64,000 bases of DNA, from contig NZ_JANRHG010000007.1 of NCBI RefSeq assembly GCF_024733845.1, positions 1 through 64,000 on the forward strand, read 5' to 3'. Below are positions 31,920-40,775 of the stretch, in pieces; the stretch's first letter is position 1; the number at the start of each line of letters is the position of its first letter. This DNA comes from Neomoorella sulfitireducens (GTDB lineage: Bacteria > Bacillota > DSM-521 > Neomoorellales > Neomoorellaceae). Both the position numbers and the translations under genes were made by a program. The notes beneath the pieces were generated by a model. It was not told where the DNA came from. It saw only the letters and a list, made by a program, of their open reading frames with translations, and searched no databases.

Positions 31920-33973
31920 GCGAGCTGGATATGGCCCAGTACCTGGGAGTTTTCCTTGATGAGGCCGAGGAACAGCTCCAGCTGCTGGATGAAGCCATTG
32001 TCAAGCTGGAGCAAACCCCTGACGACCTTGACCTGTTAAACACCATCTTCCGGGCCGCCCATACCCTGAAGGGTTCTTCCGCTTCTATGGGTTTTAACCG
32101 CGTGGCTACCCTCACCCACCGTATGGAAAACATCCTTGAACTCTTGCGCCAGGGGAAAATCCCCGTATCCCGGGAGATTATCGACATTCTCCTGGCCAGC
32201 CTGGACAGGCTGAGGCTGATAAAAGACAGCATCGCTGCCGGCAACGGGGAGGAGGGTGAGGTGGAGGATATTGTCACCCGCCTGGAGAACGTACTGGCCG
32301 GCGGGGAGGGAGCCGTTGGCCGGGAAGATTTGCCCGGCGGTGAGCTCCTTGTCCTCGACGATGTGGAACAGAATGTTATCCGCGCGGCCCAGGTGAAGGG
32401 CTTCCAGCCCTACGAGATCCGGGTGCAGCTGGAAGAAGGTTGCCAGATGAAAGGAGCCCGGGCCTACCTGGTATTCAACAACCTTAAAGACGCCGGCGAG
32501 ATAATCAAAAGCATACCCCATACCCAGGAACTGGAGGCCGAGAAGTTTGATGATACCTTTACCCTGCTCTTTGTCAGCAGGGAGGATGCCGATACCCTGG
32601 CCAATATCATCAAGTCTATATCGGAAATTAAAAACGTGACGATACGACCCCTTATCCTGGAGGATGAACACGAGGCAGGAGCGGGAATTCCAGCCGGCAC
32701 TACGGGACAGGACTTAACTGCCGCCAGGGCCGGCGGCGCCGGCGGCGGGGCAGGGGAGACGCGTATTACCCAGACGGTCCGGGTGGATGTCCAGCGACTG
32801 GAAAACCTCATGAACCTGGTGGGCGAGCTGGTTATTGACCGTACCCGCCTGGCCGAAGTTGGTAACGGGTTAAAATCCCGCCTGGGTAACGAAGAGCTTT
32901 TGGAAACCCTGGAAGAAGTCTCCTTACACATCGGCCGCATAACTTCCGATCTCCAGGAAGAAATAATGAAAGCGCGCATGTTTCCCATTGACCAGGTATT
33001 CAACCGTTTCCCCCGCATGGTCCGGGACCTGGCCCGGAAGGCCGGCAAGGAGATTGACTTTATTATCGAAGGACGGGAAACGGAGCTGGACCGCACGGTA
33101 ATTGAGGAGATAGGCGATCCCCTTATCCACCTGCTGCGCAACGCCATTGACCACGGCATTGAAGAGCCGGCAGCCAGGCTGAAAGCAGGCAAATCACGCC
33201 ACGGGACGGTTCGCCTGCGGGCCTTCCACCAGGAAAACCAGATCGTCATCACCGTGGAAGACGACGGCGCCGGGATGGACCCGGAAAAGATAAAAGCCAG
33301 GGCTGTGGCCAGGGGGCTGCTCAGCCATGAGGCTGCCGCCAGGCTTGGCCCCCGGGAAGCCCTGGATCTTATCTTCCTGCCCGGCTTTTCCATGACGGAT
33401 AAAGTCACCGATGTTTCCGGCCGCGGTGTAGGCATGGATATTGTTCGCAGCCATCTAGAAAAGATCAACGGTACCATTGACATTCGTACCACCCCGGGCA
33501 GGGGGACATGTTTCACCATCAAGCTGCCCCTGACCCTGGCCATCAATCGTTCCCTCCTGGTCCAGGTCGGCGGGCGTGTATATGCCTTCCCCCTGGCCAA
33601 TGTGGTAGAAATAATCAGCATTACCCCGCCCGAGGTCCAGCATGTCCACCGCCAGCAGGTGGTAGTCGTCCGCGGCCGGGTGCTTCCTCTTATATACCTG
33701 GGTCAAGCCCTCGGCCTGCACGTAACGGCACCGGCGGAGGAGAATTATGCTGTCGTTATAGTTGGCCTGGCAGAAAAACAATTCGGCTTTATCGTCGACA
33801 ACCTTATCGGGGAGCAGGAGATAGTTATCAAGTCCCTGGGGAATTTTATCGGTAAGATACCCGGTATAGCCGGGGCCACCATTATGGGTGACGGCAGCGT
33901 AGCCTTGATTTTAGATGTCCGTAGCCTGGTGGATAACCTGGGGGTGGCGGAAGGACGTGAACTGGCCAGTTAA
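31916..33973 (+). CDS. cheA: Chemotaxis histidine kinase CheA
   Basis: 685 residues with the full domain set. P1/Hpt: phosphorylatable His49 in FRAAHTLKGSSASMG. P2-like region around 140-235. P3 dimerisation (LMNLVGELVIDRTRL, about 298-312). P4 ATPase: HLLRNAIDHGIEEPA (N box), DDGAGMDPEKI (G1) and GRGVGMDIVRSHLEKINGTI (G2). C-terminal CheW-like P5. Receives signals through CheW and phosphorylates CheB; a CheY is not in the window. Coupled to cheW and cheB by overlaps. Confidence 0.95.
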   Translation: MSELDMAQYLGVFLDEAEEQLQLLDEAIVKLEQTPDDLDLLNTIFRAAHTLKGSSASMGFNRVATLTHRMENILELLRQGKIPVSREIIDILLASLDRLRLIKDSIAAGNGEEGEVEDIVTRLENVLAGGEGAVGREDLPGGELLVLDDVEQNVIRAAQVKGFQPYEIRVQLEEGCQMKGARAYLVFNNLKDAGEIIKSIPHTQELEAEKFDDTFTLLFVSREDADTLANIIKSISEIKNVTIRPLILEDEHEAGAGIPAGTTGQDLTAARAGGAGGGAGETRITQTVRVDVQRLENLMNLVGELVIDRTRLAEVGNGLKSRLGNEELLETLEEVSLHIGRITSDLQEEIMKARMFPIDQVFNRFPRMVRDLARKAGKEIDFIIEGRETELDRTVIEEIGDPLIHLLRNAIDHGIEEPAARLKAGKSRHGTVRLRAFHQENQIVITVEDDGAGMDPEKIKARAVARGLLSHEAAARLGPREALDLIFLPGFSMTDKVTDVSGRGVGMDIVRSHLEKINGTIDIRTTPGRGTCFTIKLPLTLAINRSLLVQVGGRVYAFPLANVVEIISITPPEVQHVHRQQVVVVRGRVLPLIYLGQALGLHVTAPAEENYAVVIVGLAEKQFGFIVDNLIGEQEIVIKSLGNFIGKIPGIAGATIMGDGSVALILDVRSLVDNLGVAEGRELAS

Positions 33974-35009
33974 AGTACTGGTCGTCGACGATTCTGCCTT
34001 CAGCCGGCGGTTGATAATAGACATTCTGAGTACCGACCCTGAAATCCAGGTCGTCGGCTATGCCCGCAACGGTATGGAAGCCCTGGAAAAGGTTGCTTCC
34101 CTTAAACCACAGGTGGTAACCCTGGACCTGGAAATGCCGGTCATGGACGGCCTGGAGACACTGAAAAAACTTATGGCCGGCACTCCGGTGGCCGTTATCA
34201 TGCTCTCCGCCCATACGGCCGCCGGGGCTGAAGTGACCATTCAAGCCCTGGAACTCGGCGCTGTAGATTTTGTCCTCAAACCGGCAAAGCCCGGGGATAT
34301 AAAAGACCTGGCCCGGGTACTGCCGGAAAAAATTAAAGCAGCAGCCAGGGTGCCGCGAGAGCGCCTTTGCAGCGGCAGGCCTTGCCGGGAAATTATCCCG
34401 GCACCTTTTATCTCGCACATGAAGGGCGGGGTCGAGGTTGTCGCCATTGGCACCTCTACGGGAGGGCCGGCAGCCCTGCAGCAGGTCCTCACTGCCCTGC
34501 CCGCCGATCTGCCGGCCGGCGTCGTGGTTGTCCAGCACATGCCCCCCGGCTTTACCGGCCCCCTGGCCCGGCGCTTAAATGAGCTGGCAGCCCTGGAAAT
34601 CAGGGAAGCGGCGGACGGGGACATTATCCGCCCGGGGATGGCCCTCATTGCCCCGGCAGGTAAACAGATGCTCCTGGAACGGCACGGGGGCAACGTCCAG
34701 GTACTGCTGGCCGAAGAGGCTGGCATACCCACCCTCTTTAAACCTTCCGTAGACGTGTTGTTCCTCTCAGTGGCCAGGATATACGGCTACAGAAGCCTGG
34801 GGGTCATATTAACAGGCATGGGGAACGACGGCGTCCGCGGCCTCAAGGCTATTAAAGAGCAGGGCGGCCGGGTTTTAGCCCAGGATGAAGATACATCCAT
34901 CGTCTACGGTATGCCCCGGGCAGCGGTGGAAGCGGGACTGGCCGACCAGATCCTGCCTTTGCCTGCCATAGCCGCAGCTATTGTGTCGTTAGTTGCGGCT
35001 GCCCCTTAA
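33957..35009 (+). CDS. cheB: Chemotaxis response regulator / protein-glutamate methylesterase CheB
   Basis: About 350 residues. N-terminal receiver: acidic pocket DDS near residue 11, phospho-acceptor Asp57 (TLDLEMPVMDG), Lys in FVLKPAK. C-terminal methylesterase: Ser in AIGTSTGGPAALQQVL, His in VVQHMPPGFTGPLA, Asp in GMGNDGVRGLKAIKEQGG. Removes methyl groups from receptor glutamates and deamidates glutamines. The start is GTG 33957 after GGGGGTGG, inside the end of cheA (17-base overlap). An earlier ATG at 33915 would add non-conserved residues. No cheR is seen here. Confidence 0.93.
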   Translation: MNWPVKVLVVDDSAFSRRLIIDILSTDPEIQVVGYARNGMEALEKVASLKPQVVTLDLEMPVMDGLETLKKLMAGTPVAVIMLSAHTAAGAEVTIQALELGAVDFVLKPAKPGDIKDLARVLPEKIKAAARVPRERLCSGRPCREIIPAPFISHMKGGVEVVAIGTSTGGPAALQQVLTALPADLPAGVVVVQHMPPGFTGPLARRLNELAALEIREAADGDIIRPGMALIAPAGKQMLLERHGGNVQVLLAEEAGIPTLFKPSVDVLFLSVARIYGYRSLGVILTGMGNDGVRGLKAIKEQGGRVLAQDEDTSIVYGMPRAAVEAGLADQILPLPAIAAAIVSLVAAAP

Positions 35010-35069
35010 CTTTTAGTTAAACCATCAGCATATCTTTAACACGACGAAACCGGAGGAGAGAAACGGCAG

Positions 35070-35951
35070 GTGAACGTTTTAAAACATTGCAACCTCTGTC
35101 CCCGGGCCTGCGGTGTTAACCGCCATGCAGGTGACCGCGGTTTTTGCCGGGCCGGGGCCCTGCCGAAGGTAGCTAAAGCATTTCTGCATCACTGGGAGGA
35201 ACCCTGCCTGAGCGGCAGCCGCGGTTCCGGCACGGTTTTCTTCTCCCACTGCAACCTGCGCTGTATTTTTTGCCAGAACTACCGCATTAGTTGGCAGGGT
35301 CGGGGCCGGGAAATGACGGTGACAGATTTGACGGACCTCTTTCTCAAACTCCAGGCTCAAGGGGCCCATAACATCAACCTGGTATCACCTACGCCCTACA
35401 GCCCTTTTTTAGTTCCCGCCCTGCGCGAGGCCAGGGAAAGGGGATTGGCCATACCGGTAGTATATAACTGCAATGCCTATGAAAGCATAGATTCCTTGCG
35501 TTCCCTGGAAGGCCTGGTAGATATTTATCTACCCGACCTCAAATATGTGGACCCGGAGCCCGCCGGGCGCTACAGCCATGCGCCCTATTATTTTAACGCA
35601 GCAACGGCAGCCATCCTGGAGATGCATCGCCAGGTTGGCGCCCTGGTGCTCGACGATCACGGTTTGGCTCGGCGGGGACTATTAATCCGTCACCTTGTTT
35701 TACCCGGCCAGGCAGGGGCTGCCTGCCGTGTACTGGACTGGATAAAGGCCAATTTACCTGCTGATACGCATGTCAGCCTTATGGCCCAGTATGTTCCCGT
35801 CTGGCAGGCACGACGCTGCCCCGAGATCAACCGCACCCTAACACCTGCCGAATATGAAACAGTTCTCGATTACTTTGAAAGCCTCGGTTTCGAAAATGGC
35901 TATTATCAAGAGTTAGATGCAGCTACTACGGCCTATATACCCGATTTTTAA
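35070..35951 (+). CDS. Radical SAM protein, pyruvate formate-lyase-activating-enzyme-like
   Basis: 293 residues. N-terminal Cys cluster (HCNLCPRACGVNRHAGDRGFC) precedes the radical SAM loop in FFSHCNLRCIFCQNYRIS (CxxxCxxC). Later family blocks: HNINLVSPTPY, VVYNCNAYESIDSLRSLEG, VDIYLPDLKYVDPEPAGRYS and SLMAQYVPV. Matches the PflA-like / AmmeMemoRadiSam-related group found in anaerobes, whose target is unknown. GTG start with GGAGGAGAG upstream. No glycyl-radical enzyme lies nearby, so activase function is not supported by context. Confidence 0.87.
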   Translation: MNVLKHCNLCPRACGVNRHAGDRGFCRAGALPKVAKAFLHHWEEPCLSGSRGSGTVFFSHCNLRCIFCQNYRISWQGRGREMTVTDLTDLFLKLQAQGAHNINLVSPTPYSPFLVPALREARERGLAIPVVYNCNAYESIDSLRSLEGLVDIYLPDLKYVDPEPAGRYSHAPYYFNAATAAILEMHRQVGALVLDDHGLARRGLLIRHLVLPGQAGAACRVLDWIKANLPADTHVSLMAQYVPVWQARRCPEINRTLTPAEYETVLDYFESLGFENGYYQELDAATTAYIPDF

Positions 35952-35971
35952 GATTACACGTATAAATAGAG

Positions 35972-36000
35972 TTGCAAAATTTTAGGAGATACGCTATACT
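35972..36000 (+). promoter_or_regulatory. Promoter of the zinc-ribbon gene
   Basis: TTGCAA (35972-35977), 17-base spacer, TATACT (35995-36000). It yields a leader of about 115 bases. Confidence 0.65.
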
Positions 36001-36007
36001 AAAAGAG

Positions 36008-36121
36008 CCTCTAAAGAACGCTGGCTTTACCTACTACTAACTATCTCCCCTGGGATAGCCCTGGTAAGTATGGTACATGCCCCGTTGGCTTTAGGGAGAC
36101 TATCTTTAGGGGAGTAGTAAC
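36008..36121 (+). promoter_or_regulatory. Leader able to sequester the ribosome site of the zinc-ribbon gene
   Basis: The SD AGGGGAG (36108-36114) is exactly complementary to CTCCCCT (36045-36051). CTTTAGGG occurs twice (36089 and 36104, the second including the SD). Either copy can pair with CCTCTAAAG (36008-36016). TACTACT (36032-36038) pairs with AGTAGTA (36113-36119), right before the ATG. Mutually exclusive pairings that hide or free the SD suggest translational control by a ligand, temperature or protein. No match to a known class. Confidence 0.5.
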
Positions 36122-36439
36122 ATGTTTTATCAGGACAAAACCCTTACCTGCAAAGAATGCGGCCGCGAATTCATCTTCACCGCCGGCCAGCAGGAATTTT
36201 TCGCCGAAAAGGGTTTTACCAACGAACCGTCACGGTGCCCGGACTGCCGGGCTGCCAGGAAAGCACGCCAAGGAGGCGGGCAGAGGCGCGGTGATTTCCG
36301 CTCCGGTCCCCGGCAGATGTACAGAGCTGTATGCAGCCAGTGTGGATCCACCACTGAGGTACCCTTTGAACCCCGTGGTGACCGGCCGGTATACTGCCGG
36401 GATTGCTACAACAGCATGAGGGTCAGGAGTTACCGTTAG
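36122..36439 (+). CDS. Zinc-ribbon protein with paired CxxC motifs
   Basis: 105 residues. N-terminal ribbon: TCKECGREFIFTAGQQEFF and RCPDCRAARKA, the 'probable zinc-ribbon' (zf-trcl) type. C-terminal ribbon: AVCSQCGSTTEVPFEP and VYCRDCYNSMR, the CxxC-x17-CxxC type. A basic linker (RQGGGQRRGDFRS) could contact nucleic acid. Small proteins like this are widespread in Firmicutes and unstudied. ATG 36122 has AGGGGAG upstream. A bidirectional terminator follows. Confidence 0.88.
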   Translation: MFYQDKTLTCKECGREFIFTAGQQEFFAEKGFTNEPSRCPDCRAARKARQGGGQRRGDFRSGPRQMYRAVCSQCGSTTEVPFEPRGDRPVYCRDCYNSMRVRSYR

Positions 36440-36468
36440 CTTGGGAAGCCTGTAAAGGGCTTTATATG

Positions 36469-36500
36469 AAACCCGGCTTAAATTTGAGCCGGGTTTCGTG
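36469..36500. terminator. Bidirectional terminator between convergent genes
   Basis: AAACCCGGCT (36469-36478) pairs with AGCCGGGTTT (36487-36496); A/T runs flank both sides in part. Separates the zinc-ribbon gene from the convergent coiled-coil gene. Confidence 0.75.
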
Positions 36501-36507
36501 TTGGTTG

Positions 36508-37590
36508 CTACCTTTCCAGGACGAGCACCATTTTCCCTTTTTCCAGGGATATGCTTTTAAACTTTAAACCAAAATCTGGCGGTGGTAGATTTAGGATCAG
36601 GTCGTCTGGCCGCAGGAGTTCATGCCAGGTGGAAGGGTCAAGGGGCAGGCCGGCAAAGAATACGTTTTGCGGGGTAAATAGGAGCTGGTGGGGGCCGTTG
36701 ACGCTAATGGTACCCTGGATTTCAAAATCAGGTCCCGGGATTTTAATAATTTCACCCGGTAAAAGCAACTGAATGTCCCGCAGCTGTTCTTGCGAAGCAA
36801 GCAGTGTTTTATTGAGGTTTTGCTGGGTGAAGAAAGCAATTACTTCGCCCCTGCTTAAATCGATCTGAATAGAATCCGGGCGTAAACTCTGCCAGGGCAG
36901 GGACGGTAACTGCTGTAAGAGATACTGCAAAGTCGGCAGGGCCCCGGCCCAGGCTTTTTCCAGGACCAATAGGTCCCTTGCCCAGGTGGAATTTTGTTGC
37001 CGCAGGGCATTAAGCTTATTCTCTTGCTCTGCCTTTAGGGCCGCCAGCTTCTTTTCAGCCGCCAGGCTGGCTTCCCTGGCCTGCTGCAGTTCTTTTTCTT
37101 TGGCGGCCGCCATGGTGCTTTTTTCCCGGGCCAGGGCAACCAGGGCCAGGTTATGACGGACGATGCCATAGAAATGATCGGCCAGGCGCTTTAATAATTC
37201 CCAGCGGATAAATAAGTCAGGCCAGTTATCGCTAAACAGGGTCGCCGTTATAAAAGAAGTAGAACCGTAGGTATAAAAAAAGCGCAGGCTGCGGGAAAAA
37301 TCCCGGCGCCCGGCAGCCAGATCAGCCTCCGCCCGTTCCTGGGCAACCTGTGCCGCCTGCCATTCCTTCCGGACAATTTCCAGCCGTCTGGCCAGTTCAT
37401 CGTTCTCAGAAGCGGCCTTCTGTAAGCGTGCGTCCAGGCGCATGATTTCCTGCAGGATACGGCTTTCCTGGCTCTGGCCGTCCTGGAGGCGCTGCCGTAA
37501 GGTATCTCTTATATTAACCGCCCCGGAGGTGGGGGTATAAATGACAGATAAAAAAAAGAAAATCATCAGCAAAGCTAACCGGCGGCGCAT
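36508..37590 (-). CDS. Exported coiled-coil protein, PcsB/EnvC-like N-terminal region
   Basis: 360 residues. Signal peptide (LALLMIFFFLSVIYTPTSGA), then a long coiled coil over about 30-210 (RILQEIMRLDARLQKAASEND, KEKELQQAREASLAAEKKL). FFYTYGSTSFITATLFSDNWPD inside it resembles the loop of PcsB/CwlO/EnvC-type proteins. The C-terminal ~150 residues are beta-rich without a peptidase motif (DPSTWHELLRPDDLILNL). Probably a wall-hydrolase regulator or scaffold and not an enzyme. No clear operon partner. Confidence 0.75.
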   Translation of the reverse strand: MRRRLALLMIFFFLSVIYTPTSGAVNIRDTLRQRLQDGQSQESRILQEIMRLDARLQKAASENDELARRLEIVRKEWQAAQVAQERAEADLAAGRRDFSRSLRFFYTYGSTSFITATLFSDNWPDLFIRWELLKRLADHFYGIVRHNLALVALAREKSTMAAAKEKELQQAREASLAAEKKLAALKAEQENKLNALRQQNSTWARDLLVLEKAWAGALPTLQYLLQQLPSLPWQSLRPDSIQIDLSRGEVIAFFTQQNLNKTLLASQEQLRDIQLLLPGEIIKIPGPDFEIQGTISVNGPHQLLFTPQNVFFAGLPLDPSTWHELLRPDDLILNLPPPDFGLKFKSISLEKGKMVLVLER

Positions 37591-37824
37591 TATTTTCCCT
37601 CCCGGTTTATAATATTCGCCGGGGAAAAAATAAATCCTTCTCTGATGGAAGAAAATGTAAATAATAAAATCATGACTACCTCTGCAATTGAATAATTGTT
37701 TATGGGTTAACTGTGAAGGAATATGTTATTTTTCGTCGAATTTTTTAATTAAACTTGCATACGCGGGAACATGAAATGATAACTATACCGGTCAGCCGGT
37801 GTGATTCTATTAAAAAGCGAGAAA

Positions 37825-38544
37825 ATGACAATGAAGCAATCTCAGGGGCTCAACTCCCGTATAAAAGTTATCATTGTTGTCATTATTTTACTCTGCGCTG
37901 GGGCGATTTGCGTATACAACACATGGGTTTATTACTTAAACAGGGCCAGCGATCGCGCGATAAGGTTGGCCGAATCTGCCGCCGCTTTTCTTTCAAACGA
38001 TCAGATAAGCGTGCTGGAAGCGACCCCGGATGACTTTGAAAAGCCGGAATATCAGCATATAAAAGACAGCCTTGTGAAGTTCAAAGAACTCAACGGCGAC
38101 ATTTATTTCGCTTACTTATATACGCAGAAAGACGACAAAATATATTTCATGGTAGATTCCGAAGCTCCCGGTTCAGAAGGCTATTCTCCCCCGGGGCAGG
38201 AATACCCGGAAGCTACCCAAACTGATAAGCAGCCTTTTATAGATGGCAAATCTGTAATAACAAAACCGGCTGCTGACCGATGGGGCATCTGGGTGAGCGC
38301 GCTTGTACCCATAAAGGATCAAAATACCGGTAAAGTCATCGCCGTCTTTGGCATTGACTATTCGGCAAAACAGTGGTACTGGGAAACGATTAAGTACACA
38401 TTGTATACGGCTGCTATCGTCATAAGCATACTTCTTCTCATCCTGGTCTTATGTCTTATAATGGTTGTTAATAAAAAACAGGGCCCTGGCGGCAATGAGC
38501 AAAAAACTAAAGGAAAGCGAGGAACTTTTCAAAACAGTATTTGA
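37825..38544 (+). CDS. Membrane sensor half of a split signalling protein (Cache-like extracellular domain)
   Basis: About 239 residues. A membrane helix (VIIVVIILLCAGAICVYNTWV, about 18-38), an extracellular PAS/Cache-like domain (about 40-185: DIYFAYLYTQKDDKIYFMVD, WGIWVSALVPIKDQNTGKVIAVFGIDYSA), and a second membrane helix (TAAIVISILLLILVLCLIMVV). The frame then ends in unrelated residues. The next gene, overlapping by 80 bases in the +1 frame, begins where a cytoplasmic linker should be. An A6 run at 38473-38478 is where one base fewer would join both frames. ATG 37825 is chosen, with a weak ribosome site. Confidence 0.75.
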   Translation: MTMKQSQGLNSRIKVIIVVIILLCAGAICVYNTWVYYLNRASDRAIRLAESAAAFLSNDQISVLEATPDDFEKPEYQHIKDSLVKFKELNGDIYFAYLYTQKDDKIYFMVDSEAPGSEGYSPPGQEYPEATQTDKQPFIDGKSVITKPAADRWGIWVSALVPIKDQNTGKVIAVFGIDYSAKQWYWETIKYTLYTAAIVISILLLILVLCLIMVVNKKQGPGGNEQKTKGKRGTFQNSI

Positions 38545-40309
38545 ACAGGCGCCGGTAGGGATAGCGATCATTGACGATGATAAACTGGTATCCATAAACT
38601 CCATGTTTGAGCGGATTCTAGGTAGGACGAGAGAGGAGTTTCTCGCCATCGACTGGAGTGAATGTTTATTTACAAGCGAACCCCAGAAGGATGCTAAGAA
38701 GAATCGCAGAATTGCTTTGGAAACCATTGCCGGCAATTCAGTGACCAGGAAGTATGTCCGCCCAGACAACACGAGCGTGTGGCTGAACATAAAAATAGCG
38801 TCAATAAGCTTGGGGAGCCGGACCGGCAAGAAATTCCTGTGTTTAGTCGAAGATATCACGGAGTTAAAAGAGAAAGAGCAGGAGTTGCTGGAAAGCGAGC
38901 GGAGCAAGGCCGTGCTGATTTCCAACTTGCCCGGGATTGCCTACAGGTGCAATTATGATCGGGAATGGACGATGCAGTTCATATCAGACGGCTGTCTTGA
39001 ACTGACGGGTTACAGGGCGGAAAGCTTGCTGGACAACAAAGAACTTTCCTTCAACGACGTTATCTGCCCGGAATACCGGGAAATATTGTGGGAAGAATGG
39101 GCCCGCGTCGTGAAAGCGAGGGAAAAGTTCAAATATGAATACCCGATAATAACCGCAAACGGTGATATTAAATGGGTGTTCGAGCAGGGGCAGCCCGTAT
39201 ATGACGAAAACGGAGACGTGCAGGCTCTTGAAGGCTTGATTATTGATATCACGGACCATAAGAACAGGGAATTAGAGATCAAGTACTTGAGCGAGCACGA
39301 TTTTCTGACAGGGCTGTACAACCGCAGGTTTTACGAAGCGGAAAAAGCCAGACTGGATGCCCGGGGGGTTATTCCTCTTTCAATAATAATTGCCGATATC
39401 AACGGTTTGAAGCTGATCAATGATGCCTTCGGGCACAAAGAAGGGGATAGGCTGATAATAGAGACAGCCGAAATTATCAGCAGTTGTTGCCGGGAAGGGG
39501 ACGTCCTGGCGCGAATCGGGGGTGATGAGTTCGGCATCCTGTTGCCCAACACCGGCAGCCGGGAGGCCTGTGAAATAATAAAGAAAATAGCGAGCGCGTG
39601 TGAGTATAGAAGCTCAATGATGAAGATTTACAGCCTCAGCCTGGCGATAGGTTATGGAACGAAAGAAACAGCCGAACAAGATATAGAACAGATAGAAAAA
39701 AGCGCCGAGCACAACATGTACCAGCGCAAGCTGTTGCACAGCCACAGTTTTCACAGCTCAGTTGTCGCCTCGATTATGGCAACACTGCGTGAAAAAAACC
39801 AGGAAACCCGGGAGCATGCAGAGAGGATTGCCTTTTTTGCCAGAAAGATAGCGGAAAAGATGAATTTACCGCAAAAAAGCCTGGACGAGTTAGAGCTGTT
39901 TGCCATGCTGCACGATATCGGTAAAATAGGCATAGATGACTATATCCTGAATAAGCCGGGCAAGCTGACAGAAGAAGAATGGGCGGTAATGAAAAAGCAT
40001 GCAGAAATAGGGTATAGGATTGCCATGTCGTCGCCGGATTTACAGTCGATTGCTGAATATATCCTGTGTCATCATGAACGCTGGGATGGGAAGGGCTATC
40101 CCCGGGGACTTAAAGGTGAGGAGATTCCTTTGCTTTCACGTATACTTGCGGTCGTGGATGCGTTTGATGCCCTGACGCAGGACAGGTCGTATAGGAGAGC
40201 CCGGTCAAGAGAATATGCCGTCGCAGAAATAAAGCGCAATGCCGGCACCCAGTTCGATCCTGATGTTGTGGATATATTCGCGAACCAGGTATTACCATAT
40301 ATCGGGTGA
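38465..40309 (+). CDS. PAS-PAS-GGDEF-HD-GYP cyclic-di-GMP signalling protein (probably the 3' part of a split gene)
   Basis: 614 residues from a TTG with no SD. Two PAS domains (about 15-145 and 150-275: LFKTVFEQAPVGIAIIDDDK; FISDGCLELTGYRAESLL). Diguanylate cyclase with intact LARIGGDEFGILL, then HD-GYP phosphodiesterase (FAMLHDIGKIGIDD, CHHERWDGKGYPRGLKGEEI). Could both make and degrade c-di-GMP. The lack of an SD and membrane segments, and the sensor gene upstream in another frame, argue for one original protein of about 850 residues. A/T-richer than its neighbours, so possibly acquired. Confidence 0.87.
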   Translation: MLIKNRALAAMSKKLKESEELFKTVFEQAPVGIAIIDDDKLVSINSMFERILGRTREEFLAIDWSECLFTSEPQKDAKKNRRIALETIAGNSVTRKYVRPDNTSVWLNIKIASISLGSRTGKKFLCLVEDITELKEKEQELLESERSKAVLISNLPGIAYRCNYDREWTMQFISDGCLELTGYRAESLLDNKELSFNDVICPEYREILWEEWARVVKAREKFKYEYPIITANGDIKWVFEQGQPVYDENGDVQALEGLIIDITDHKNRELEIKYLSEHDFLTGLYNRRFYEAEKARLDARGVIPLSIIIADINGLKLINDAFGHKEGDRLIIETAEIISSCCREGDVLARIGGDEFGILLPNTGSREACEIIKKIASACEYRSSMMKIYSLSLAIGYGTKETAEQDIEQIEKSAEHNMYQRKLLHSHSFHSSVVASIMATLREKNQETREHAERIAFFARKIAEKMNLPQKSLDELELFAMLHDIGKIGIDDYILNKPGKLTEEEWAVMKKHAEIGYRIAMSSPDLQSIAEYILCHHERWDGKGYPRGLKGEEIPLLSRILAVVDAFDALTQDRSYRRARSREYAVAEIKRNAGTQFDPDVVDIFANQVLPYIG

Positions 40310-40362
40310 TTTTTAAGCATGTTTTTCTATGACGGCAATACAAACATAAAGCCTGCTCGACC

Positions 40363-40391
40363 TTGACAGGATTGTGCGAAAAGATTATAAT
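40363..40391 (+). promoter_or_regulatory. Consensus tRNA promoter
   Basis: TTGACA (40363-40368), 17-base spacer, TATAAT (40386-40391): a perfect sigma-A promoter 20 bases ahead of tRNA-Ala. Confidence 0.88.
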
Positions 40392-40410
40392 AAACCTGCA
40401 TTGAGAGTAA

Positions 40411-40486
<76 letters not shown>

Positions 40487-40499
40487 ATAAGTTTTATAG

Positions 40500-40574
40500 G
40501 GGCGCGTAGCTCAGTGGGAGAGCGCCTGACTCACATTCAGGAGGTCGCTGGTTCGAAACCAGCCGTGCCCACCA
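40500..40574 (+). tRNA. tRNA-Val (anticodon CAC)
   Basis: 75 bases with encoded CCA. Acceptor GGGCGCG/CGTGCCC, anticodon stem CCTGA/TCAGG around CTCACAT (anticodon CAC), T-loop GTTCGAAAC. Thirteen bases after tRNA-Ala and co-transcribed with it. Confidence 0.93.
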
Positions 40575-40582
40575 GGTATTAC

Positions 40583-40617
40583 AAGGCTTCCCGGGTTTAC
40601 CGGGGGGCTTTTTTTAT
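40583..40617 (+). terminator. tRNA operon terminator (repeat copy 1)
   Basis: AAGGCTTCCCGG, loop GTTTA, CCGGGGGGCTT then T7. The same stem sequence recurs at 50793 and 51472. Confidence 0.82.
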
Positions 40618-40775
40618 ATAAAAGATTAACGACAAATAAAGGTTTTTAAAAGACATATCGTGAATGAACCGCTAGTGAGGGGAAATATTTTTAGTCACGA
40701 AGACGTCCGGGGGGAGGAATTTTGTGAAGCAGCGCGAATAACAACTTACTATTATTGAACTTGAGGTGTTTCCCG

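Noticed and set aside
32464-33621. 385-codon antisense frame inside cheA
   Set aside because: Ser/Arg-rich composition typical of reverse-strand shadows; cheA domains on the plus strand are unambiguous.
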